This document shows positions 1 through 4,784 of a stretch of DNA of 6,678 nucleotides, in pieces; within the stretch, counting starts at the first letter, position 1, and every line of letters starts with the position of its first letter. The stretch spans positions 1 through 6,678 of the forward strand of contig CALAXS010000092.1 of NCBI GenBank assembly GCA_937895305.1. The letters are read 5' to 3'. The stretch comes from an uncultured bacterium. GTDB taxonomy: Bacteria > Hydrogenedentota > Hydrogenedentia > Hydrogenedentales > JAEUWI01. Under the pieces are notes generated by a model. The model did not search any database and was not told where the DNA came from. It saw only the letters and a program-made list of their open reading frames with translations. The translations under genes and the position numbers were made by a program.

Positions 1-22
1 CATAGTTGCAGAGCTTACATGG

Positions 23-42
23 ATTCCCGTTTTCACGGGAAT
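23..42. repeat. Short palindromic dispersed-type repeat
   Basis: The arms ATTCCCGT and ACGGGAAT pair perfectly over 8 bp around a TTTC loop and are followed by GACG. The form 'GGATTCCCGnnnnnCGGGAATGACG' is a familiar intergenic repeat in many bacterial genomes. It lies downstream of argF, but neither side has a T-run, so it is not a standard intrinsic terminator. A degenerate copy of its right half, CACAGGAATGACCATG, lies at 103-118. The structure is seen directly; membership of a genome-wide family is inferred from memory of similar repeats. Confidence 0.55.
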
Positions 43-133
43 GACGATGTGTGTGATACGTTTAAGTGCTCTGTCGATTCTGTCATCGAATTACGTAACA
101 TCCACAGGAATGACCATGTTGGGTTTAGCGTTG

Positions 134-1039
134 CTATTTTATCAGGGTGGCCAGTACGGCTTTCTGTGCATGAAGGCGGTTTTCCGCCTGGTCAAAGACG
201 ATGGAATTGGGGCCGTCCATGACGGCATCGGTGACTTCACTGCCGCGGTGCGCGGGCAGGCAATGCATAAACAACGCATCCTTGTTGGCCATGGCCATCA
301 TGGCTTCATTAACCTGGTAGGGCGCAAAAGTCTTCTCCCGTTCAGCGGCTTCCTCTTCCTGGCCCATGCTGGCCCAAACGTCGGTATAGACTGCGTCTGC
401 CCCGGCGAGACCCGCTTCCACATCGTGGGTCATGGTGATTACGCCCAGGCCCTCTTTCTGCGCATACCCCAATACATTCGGATCGGCTTCATAGCCTTCA
501 GGACATACGAGCGTGAGGTTCAAGGGTACTTTCGCTGCAAAGTGCGCCCAGGAATGAAATACGTTATTACCATCACCTACAAAGGCTACTTTCAGACTGC
601 TGAGGTCCGCTCCCTTGTGCGCGCGCAGAGCCTGGGTGTCTGCGAGAATCTGGCACGGATGACAATGGTCTGACAGGGCATTCACAACCGGTGCGTCGGC
701 GTATTCTGCTAGCTCTTGCAGGTGTTCGTGGCTGAAGGTCCGCGCTACGATACCATCGACCCAGCGATCCAGATTCCGCGCTACATCCGGCACAGTCTCC
801 CGTTCGCCCAGTCGCGTTTCAATCATCACCGAGAATCCACCCAGTTGAAAAATGCCAGTCTGAAAGGTGACCCGTGTCCGCAGACTGGGTTTTTCAAAAA
901 TCATGGCAATGGTCTTGCCGTCCAACATTTTGTGGGGTGTACCCGCATGTTGCTTCGCTTTGAGGTCATCCGCCAGGGCGAGAATCTCCAGGATGTCGTC
1001 CTGCGAACATTCTGCCAGTGAAATAAAATCGCTTACCAT
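134..1039 (-). CDS. argF: Ornithine carbamoyltransferase
   Basis: This 301-residue enzyme transfers the carbamoyl group of carbamoyl phosphate to ornithine, giving citrulline and phosphate, in cytoplasmic arginine synthesis. The carbamoyl-phosphate loop SLRTR is at residues 52-56, HPCQ at 127-130, the GDGNN segment of the second domain at 155-159, the ornithine-side SMGQ at 224-227, and HCLPAHRG at 259-266. The length is normal for the anabolic family (about 300-330) and the protein looks intact. An in-frame ATG six codons upstream (1057) is possible, but the start at 1039 has GGGAG 7 nt before it and begins MVSDFISL, as family members do. The gene overlaps the end of argD by 7 nt, implying coupled translation. 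The motifs fit ornithine rather than N-acetylornithine as substrate, though only phylogeny would settle this. Confidence 0.95.
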   Translation of the reverse strand: MVSDFISLAECSQDDILEILALADDLKAKQHAGTPHKMLDGKTIAMIFEKPSLRTRVTFQTGIFQLGGFSVMIETRLGERETVPDVARNLDRWVDGIVARTFSHEHLQELAEYADAPVVNALSDHCHPCQILADTQALRAHKGADLSSLKVAFVGDGNNVFHSWAHFAAKVPLNLTLVCPEGYEADPNVLGYAQKEGLGVITMTHDVEAGLAGADAVYTDVWASMGQEEEAAEREKTFAPYQVNEAMMAMANKDALFMHCLPAHRGSEVTDAVMDGPNSIVFDQAENRLHAQKAVLATLIK

Positions 1040-2226
1040 TTTAACGCTCCCACGCATGTAGTCAAAATACTCATCACCTTATCCACCTGCTCCGTAGTTA
1101 TGATTAACGGTGGCAGGAAGCGCAACACATTCGGCCCTGCTGGACCGCAGATAACACCGGATTCCTGTAGGGCACCCACCAGGGGACCAACCGTTTCCTT
1201 AAATTCAATGCCAATCATCAAGCCCTTACCACGTACCTCCACCACACTTGCACAATCCCCGGCGAAGGTATTTAGTTTCTCGAAGAGGTATTCGCTGATT
1301 TCATTGGTGGCATCCTGGAAGCCCGGTGCCAGCAGAGCGTTCAAGGTAGCCAGTGCCGCTGCGGAACTCAAGGGGTTCCCGCCAAAAGTACTTGCATGAG
1401 ACCCCACGCTAAAGCCTGTGGCGGCGCGTTCGGTGCAGCCCATGGCCCCCATGGGTACCCCATTGGCCAGACCCTTCGCCAGCGTCATGATGTCCGGGGT
1501 AATCCCCGATTGCGTATGAGCAAAGAGCGTTCCCGTCCGACCCAGACCTGTCTGGACTTCATCCAGTATCAGTAAAATATCGTGCTTGTCGCAAACCGCC
1601 CGTACCTGTTTGAGATAATCGACATCCGGTACCCGAACACCGCCCTCGCCCTGAATCGGTTCCAGCAAGATGGCACCCACCTGTGGGGTAATCGCTGCTT
1701 CCAGTGCCGCCACGTTATTGTAGGGTACATAATGGAAGCCCGGCAGCATAGCCTCGAAGCCTTCGTGATACTTGGGTTGGCCGGTCGCCGTCACCGTCGC
1801 CATGGTCCGGCCGTGGAAGGACTGTTCTGCTGTAATGATTTCCGGCTTCGGTGTGCCCTGCTGAGACCAAAACCGACGCGCTAATTTGATGGCCGCTTCG
1901 TTGGCTTCGGCGCCGCTGTTGCAGAAGAACCATTTGTCCGCGAAGGAAACTGCACAGAGTAACTCAGCCAGTTTGGTCTGGGGCTCAATATAATAGAGGT
2001 TGGAGCAATGAAGGAGCTTGCCTGCCTGTTCCTGAATCGCCGTTGTCACCCCAGGGTGGGCGTGGCCCAGATTGCATACCGCGATGCCTGCGAAGAAATC
2101 CAGGTATTCCCGCCCGTCTGCATCCCAGAGTACGGCACCTTCGCCACGGGTCAGTGCCAGTTTCCTCGGGCCGTAGGTATTGATGATATGGGCATCGTTC
2201 AGATCTCGAATCGATTCCGTGCTCAT
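1033..2226 (-). CDS. argD: Acetylornithine aminotransferase
   Basis: This 397-residue class-III PLP-dependent aminotransferase interconverts N-acetylglutamate semialdehyde and N-acetylornithine with glutamate as amino donor; many ArgD proteins also act as succinyldiaminopimelate aminotransferase in lysine synthesis. Visible landmarks are the cofactor-phosphate motif NSGAEANE (103-110), FHGRT (137-141), LDEVQTGLGRTG (221-232) with the Asp that contacts the pyridine nitrogen, TLAKGLANG (248-256) with the Schiff-base lysine K251, the STFGGNPL segment (279-286), and RFLPPL (369-374) near the C-terminus. The ATG has a strong GGAAGGA ribosome site 10 nt upstream. The neighbouring argF supports the arginine assignment over other class-III transaminases such as ornithine or GABA aminotransferase. 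It follows the zinc-ribbon gene by 73 nt, and its last codons overlap the argF start. Confidence 0.95.
   Translation of the reverse strand: MSTESIRDLNDAHIINTYGPRKLALTRGEGAVLWDADGREYLDFFAGIAVCNLGHAHPGVTTAIQEQAGKLLHCSNLYYIEPQTKLAELLCAVSFADKWFFCNSGAEANEAAIKLARRFWSQQGTPKPEIITAEQSFHGRTMATVTATGQPKYHEGFEAMLPGFHYVPYNNVAALEAAITPQVGAILLEPIQGEGGVRVPDVDYLKQVRAVCDKHDILLILDEVQTGLGRTGTLFAHTQSGITPDIMTLAKGLANGVPMGAMGCTERAATGFSVGSHASTFGGNPLSSAAALATLNALLAPGFQDATNEISEYLFEKLNTFAGDCASVVEVRGKGLMIGIEFKETVGPLVGALQESGVICGPAGPNVLRFLPPLIITTEQVDKVMSILTTCVGALKW
1047..1051 (-). promoter_or_regulatory. Ribosome binding site that decides the argF start
   Basis: On the minus strand, GGGAG lies inside the last codons of argD, 7 nt before the ATG at 1039. 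The alternative ATG at 1057 lies upstream of this site. That supports the shorter 301-residue ArgF. Confidence 0.7.
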
Positions 2227-2299
2227 TGTGCTGTATTCCTTCCAGGTTCAGAGTGCGATTTAAAGCATTCCCCAAACCATGCATACTTCGGCCCCATTT

Positions 2300-2587
2300 T
2301 TATTTTGCAGCCTTGGTGGTCGGTTTCGACCCGGATTTGGCTTTGGGCTTATCCCCTTTAGTCTCCGCCTTGGCCTTCTTCTCCTCAGGCTTCTTCCCTT
2401 TCTTTTCCTTGAAGTCGGTTTCGTAGAACCCGGAACCCTTAAAGATAATCCCTGAGCCCGTCCCCAACTGCCGTTCCACACGGACACTGCCGCACGATTC
2501 ACACTTCATCTTGGGTGTGGCGGACATGCAGTGAAAGGCATCAAACTCATGGTTACACTTCTTACAGGCATAGGTATAGGTTGGCAT
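2300..2587 (-). CDS. FmdB-type zinc-ribbon protein with lysine-rich tail
   Basis: This 95-residue protein begins MPTYTYACKKCNHEF, the signature start of the FmdB/CxxC-CxxC-SSSS regulatory-protein family. Two knuckles, C8-x2-C11 and C29-x2-C32, should bind one zinc ion. The conserved GSGIIFKGSGFYETD segment (44-58) follows, and residues 59-95 are a low-complexity tail of Lys, Pro, Ala, Glu and Thr. The tail is probably disordered and basic, which would allow nucleic-acid or ribosome contact. FmdB was named as a putative regulator of formamidase genes, but the function of most members is unknown, and nothing here points to amide metabolism beyond the unrelated Ntn hydrolase upstream. The start is clear: GAGGAG lies 8 nt before the ATG. 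It is the first gene of the probable fmdB-argD-argF run. Confidence 0.88.
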   Translation of the reverse strand: MPTYTYACKKCNHEFDAFHCMSATPKMKCESCGSVRVERQLGTGSGIIFKGSGFYETDFKEKKGKKPEEKKAKAETKGDKPKAKSGSKPTTKAAK

Positions 2588-2692
2588 CGTAATGACTCCT
2601 CAGGCTCCCCCGCGTTACCAGAAACAGGTACTTGGTAGTAGCGGAGAGTAGAAACAGCAAAAACTTTCGAATCTAGTGGAAAAGCGTAGTAT

Positions 2693-2714
2693 ACCCCCTT
2701 TCGGAAATGGGGGT
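2693..2714 (-). terminator. GC-rich hairpin after the Ntn hydrolase gene, possible terminator
   Basis: ACCCCC and GGGGGT pair over 6 bp, extended by TTT/AAA with one bulged base around a CGG loop. It starts about 18 nt past the hydrolase stop codon and lies about 105 nt before the fmdB start, where transcription of one unit would end and the next begin. No T-run follows on the minus strand (the next bases are ATACTACGCTTTTCC), so this is at best a weak or factor-assisted terminator. Confidence 0.4.
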
Positions 2715-2732
2715 CAACGAATGGTCTGATAG

Positions 2733-3854
2733 CTATTGAATCCGCTTCGCCACCAAGTCCACCTGCTTGTGCAAGGTCAAACCCATCACCCCACCCGATG
2801 CGTCCAGTTGAAAACTGACCTGGCCCCGGTCCGGCTTAAGTCGAAATACCGTCTCGGATTCTGCATAGAGAATGGCATCCGGTTGACCCGGATTGATTAC
2901 TCTTAACTCATTCCCTGCACGTTCAATGGTAAATTGTACATCCGGCGCAATGACCGGCGAATACACCCCTGTGTAGCGGTCCAGGGTCGCGCTGTCCAAT
3001 GTAACCCGTGTATCCCATTCCAGGCGTTGCTCCCCGGCCTTAACATCTTCCAATGTGGTCCCTGAATCAAAGAGATCCGCGATAACATATTTCTTCGGCT
3101 TCTTCGCCAGTTCCGCCAATACATCAAATTCCACCACATGCTCATAATCCGCCAATTGATAGAGGTACACCTTCTTGTTTTTCAGGTCATAGGCCGTGGA
3201 ATAACTCGTGAATGCCCCTGGACCCCGCTGGTGTATACCGTCCATAACCGCTACCACCGTATCCAGCCCGGCACCCTTCTGTTGTGCCAGGATTTGTTCC
3301 GCACGAACGAAGCGTTGCCCGCGATATCCCGATTCTTCCAGGCGCGTATTGGTCACCACCTGATCCGCTCCATTACCCCGCTGGATAGACAATCCCTTGC
3401 CCGGCAACCACGCTATTACTGCTGAATCTCCCGTGGCATCGGCAAACATAATTTGCCCATTGGCTAGTTGCCTGCAGTTTTTCTCCTGAAAGCGCTCTAT
3501 GACCTCCGCCACGGTAGCACATTCGTTCATCACCTCCTCCACCAGATTCTTGGGCGATGGTTTTGATTCGTCCGCTTCCCAGGGCACCTCGGCTACCGCA
3601 GCACCATCAAAGCTCAACCCCTTCTCATTCATCCCCCCCTGTGCAAAGTCCGTATCAAAGCCCACATTCACCCGGCCCAGCCGTCCCCGCTTCCCGGGAA
3701 GAAACCAGATGACCCCTGGCAGAATATAATCCTCGTTATTCCCCATCCAGACCTGACCATCCCGCACCACGGTAAAGATAGAACACGCCTGTGCAGCGTG
3801 GGGGAGTGGCAGCAATAGTGATGCGATAGCAAGGAATATAAGGAAGTGCTTCAT
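2733..3854 (-). CDS. Secreted Ntn hydrolase (choloylglycine hydrolase-like amidase) with DUF3471-like tail
   Basis: This 373-residue exported protein probably cleaves a linear amide (C-N) bond outside the cytoplasm; the substrate is unknown. Residues 1-23 form a signal peptide (basic MKH, hydrophobic 4-17, then AQA), and the first mature residue would be C24 in ACSIF. In this superfamily the N-terminal cysteine is the nucleophile. Other candidate active-site segments are GNNEDY (38-43), the GGMNEKGLSFDG stretch (73-84), which matches the MNEKGL pattern of bile-salt and penicillin acylases, and N169 in VTNTR. Residues about 290-373 (LDRYTGVYSP, then AESETVFRL) resemble the beta-rich DUF3471 domain often found behind serine beta-lactamase-like domains. 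The start is supported by GGAG 8 nt upstream. It lies 55 nt after the GNAT gene and is probably co-transcribed with it. Bile-salt specificity is not implied, and a penicillin-V-acylase or acyl-homoserine-lactone role is equally possible. Confidence 0.8.
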   Translation of the reverse strand: MKHFLIFLAIASLLLPLPHAAQACSIFTVVRDGQVWMGNNEDYILPGVIWFLPGKRGRLGRVNVGFDTDFAQGGMNEKGLSFDGAAVAEVPWEADESKPSPKNLVEEVMNECATVAEVIERFQEKNCRQLANGQIMFADATGDSAVIAWLPGKGLSIQRGNGADQVVTNTRLEESGYRGQRFVRAEQILAQQKGAGLDTVVAVMDGIHQRGPGAFTSYSTAYDLKNKKVYLYQLADYEHVVEFDVLAELAKKPKKYVIADLFDSGTTLEDVKAGEQRLEWDTRVTLDSATLDRYTGVYSPVIAPDVQFTIERAGNELRVINPGQPDAILYAESETVFRLKPDRGQVSFQLDASGGVMGLTLHKQVDLVAKRIQ

Positions 3855-3909
3855 GGGGTAAACTCCGTTAACAGGTTCCCATCTTATAGCACATTCCAGA
3901 CTTCTAGTC

Positions 3910-4353
3910 CTACACTTGCTCCGCAGTGAATTTCAGGCGAAGCAAGTTATTACCCGTGTCTTCATGCACTTTTTCGAGCATGGGCTTAAAACCATAGGCA
4001 GAATAAAACTTACGCCCGATTTCGTTGGCCTCAAAAACTTCCACCTCCAGATCGCCATGAAGGGCGCGCGCCTTATGCATCAAAGCCAGCCCCACGCCCG
4101 TACCGTGGAATTCAGGCTCAACAAATATAGCGCCCACCTCATTGCCTATGAGGGCAATGAAACCGATAACTGTGCCCTTGATTTCGGCGACCCAGGTGTC
4201 CGCATTGGGTATATAGAGGTTGGGGATATTGTAGCGTTCCTGATCCAGAAAGGCTTCCGTCAGAAAAGGGTGGGCCACTCTGGAAGCGTTCTCCCACGAG
4301 GAAAGCACACCAAAAAGGTCATTGTCCGTGTATTCACGAATGATAGGAGGCAT
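3910..4353 (-). CDS. GNAT family N-acetyltransferase (YjaB-like)
   Basis: This 147-residue single-domain acetyltransferase should transfer an acetyl group from acetyl-CoA to an amine on a small molecule or protein; the acceptor is unknown. The acetyl-CoA pyrophosphate loop is HGTGVG (83-88) after the beta strand GAIFVEPEF (74-82). The Arg or Gln normally opening this R/Q-x-x-G-x-G/A motif is His here. N110 and the FYSAYGF stretch (116-122) are the usual motif-B features. The general pattern, HPFL near residue 28, TWVAE at 53-57 and the VFEAN strand, resembles E. coli YjaB. AGGA lies 9 nt before the start. It is the first gene of the minus-strand pair with the Ntn hydrolase and is divergent from the symporter operon. 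I did not find a convincing promoter for it. Confidence 0.82.
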   Translation of the reverse strand: MPPIIREYTDNDLFGVLSSWENASRVAHPFLTEAFLDQERYNIPNLYIPNADTWVAEIKGTVIGFIALIGNEVGAIFVEPEFHGTGVGLALMHKARALHGDLEVEVFEANEIGRKFYSAYGFKPMLEKVHEDTGNNLLRLKFTAEQV

Positions 4354-4393
4354 AATAATAATTCCTGCATTAGCCTGGTTTTATTTTAAGGTG

Positions 4394-4432
4394 AGTATGC
4401 TGCGTAGCAGACCAACCACGAATATGCATACT
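4394..4432. promoter_or_regulatory. Inverted repeat AGTATGC...GCATACT between divergent operons
   Basis: Perfect 7-bp arms at 4394-4400 and 4426-4432 are separated by 25 nt. A smaller TGCT-GCGT-AGCA palindrome lies at 4398-4409, and TATGCATA at 4423-4430. The site is 40-80 nt upstream of the GNAT start and 55-95 nt upstream of the rightward -35 box. That position suits a regulator acting on either promoter, but the sites could also be chance in AT-rich DNA. Confidence 0.3.
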
Positions 4433-4458
4433 AAAGCATTGACTCCCTATTAAGCACA

Positions 4459-4474
4459 CACTGATTAATCTGTG
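4459..4474. promoter_or_regulatory. 16-bp near-perfect palindrome upstream of the symporter operon promoter
   Basis: CACTGATTAATCTGTG pairs in 7 of its 8 symmetric positions around the perfect core GATTAATC. It ends 13 nt before the -35 box at 4488, a common place for an activator or repressor dimer. The symmetry is seen directly; an operator role is inferred. Confidence 0.4.
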
Positions 4475-4487
4475 GTGAATCTCCCCC

Positions 4488-4516
4488 TTGACCCGCATGG
4501 GTCTTCTCCGTATTAT
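4488..4516 (+). promoter_or_regulatory. Sigma70-type promoter of the small protein-symporter operon
   Basis: TTGACC (4488-4493) and TATTAT (4511-4516) each match the consensus at five of six bases and are separated by exactly 17 nt. Transcription should begin near 4523, leaving a leader of about 30 nt before the ATG at 4554. This is the best promoter in the window. Confidence 0.7.
4490..4503. promoter_or_regulatory. Palindrome overlapping the -35 box, possible repressor site
   Basis: GACCC-GCAT-GGGTC has perfect 5-bp arms that cover the last part of the -35 hexamer and the first half of the spacer. A dimer bound here would block RNA polymerase. The symmetry is real but short, so the role is only suggested by its position. 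Confidence 0.35.
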
Positions 4517-4553
4517 CATCCTTTCACTATAGCATCAGCGTGGGAGGGACGAC

Positions 4554-4784
4554 ATGGAAACCGAATGGTCACGGGCTTTGCCTGTACTTGTGCAATCTGG
4601 CGGTGGGGCTATCCTGTGCCTGATTGGTCTGTGGGCCGGGATAAAGAGCGGCTACCTCGACCTGAAGCTCCCCGATGATCGCAGTGTGGTGTATTGGATT
4701 GTTGGCGGCTTTGTATTTCTGCTGGTACTCACCTGCGCCTTCACCTTCTGGTTGCCCCATCTTGATGGGGGTACTGCATCATGA
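4554..4784 (+). CDS. Small two-helix membrane protein, possible symporter subunit
   Basis: This 76-residue protein has two probable membrane helices, about residues 9-29 (VLVQSGGGAILCLIGLWAGI) and 45-67 (from VVYWIVGGFV), joined by a short polar loop KSGYLDLKLPDDRS (31-44). I do not recognise the family. GGGAGGG lies 5 nt before the ATG and a good promoter lies about 30 nt further up, so it is a genuine first gene of the operon. Its stop overlaps the symporter start as ATGA. Small two-helix proteins encoded directly before sodium:solute symporters are known, for example YhdT (DUF997) before PanF and DUF4212 proteins before acetate-type carriers. By analogy this may be an accessory subunit; similarity to either family cannot be confirmed by eye. 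Confidence 0.8.
   Translation: METEWSRALPVLVQSGGGAILCLIGLWAGIKSGYLDLKLPDDRSVVYWIVGGFVFLLVLTCAFTFWLPHLDGGTAS
4755..4770 (+). promoter_or_regulatory. Hairpin covering the symporter ribosome binding site
   Basis: CCCCATC and GATGGGG pair perfectly over 7 bp around TT (or CCCCAT/ATGGGG around CTTG). The 3' arm includes four of the five bases of the only G-rich Shine-Dalgarno candidate for the symporter (GGGGG, 4767-4771), 9 nt before its ATG at 4781. The hairpin lies within the last codons of the upstream gene, so ribosomes finishing that gene would open it. This predicts tight translational coupling. Confidence 0.5.

Noticed and set aside
23..42. Intrinsic terminator for argF
   Set aside because: The stem is good, but no T-run follows on either strand and it is about 90 nt past the stop codon. 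A dispersed repeat explains it better.
74..89. TCGAT-ATCGA inverted repeat after argF
   Set aside because: It has only 5-bp arms with a 6-nt loop and no T-run, and such repeats are common by chance.
41..673. 210-codon open frame on the plus strand opposite argF
   Set aside because: It lies antisense to a gene with clear ornithine carbamoyltransferase motifs. Its own translation has no recognisable domain and no good ribosome site.
1040..1057. Upstream ATG extending ArgF by six residues (MRGSVK)
   Set aside because: The ribosome site GGGAG lies downstream of this ATG and is well placed for the ATG at 1039.
4383..4388. Leftward -10 box TAAAAT for the GNAT gene
   Set aside because: It matches five of six bases, but no -35-like hexamer lies at suitable spacing, so it is not listed as a promoter.
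4439..4470. Second rightward promoter starting at TTGACT
   Set aside because: No acceptable -10 hexamer occurs at 16-18 nt spacing.
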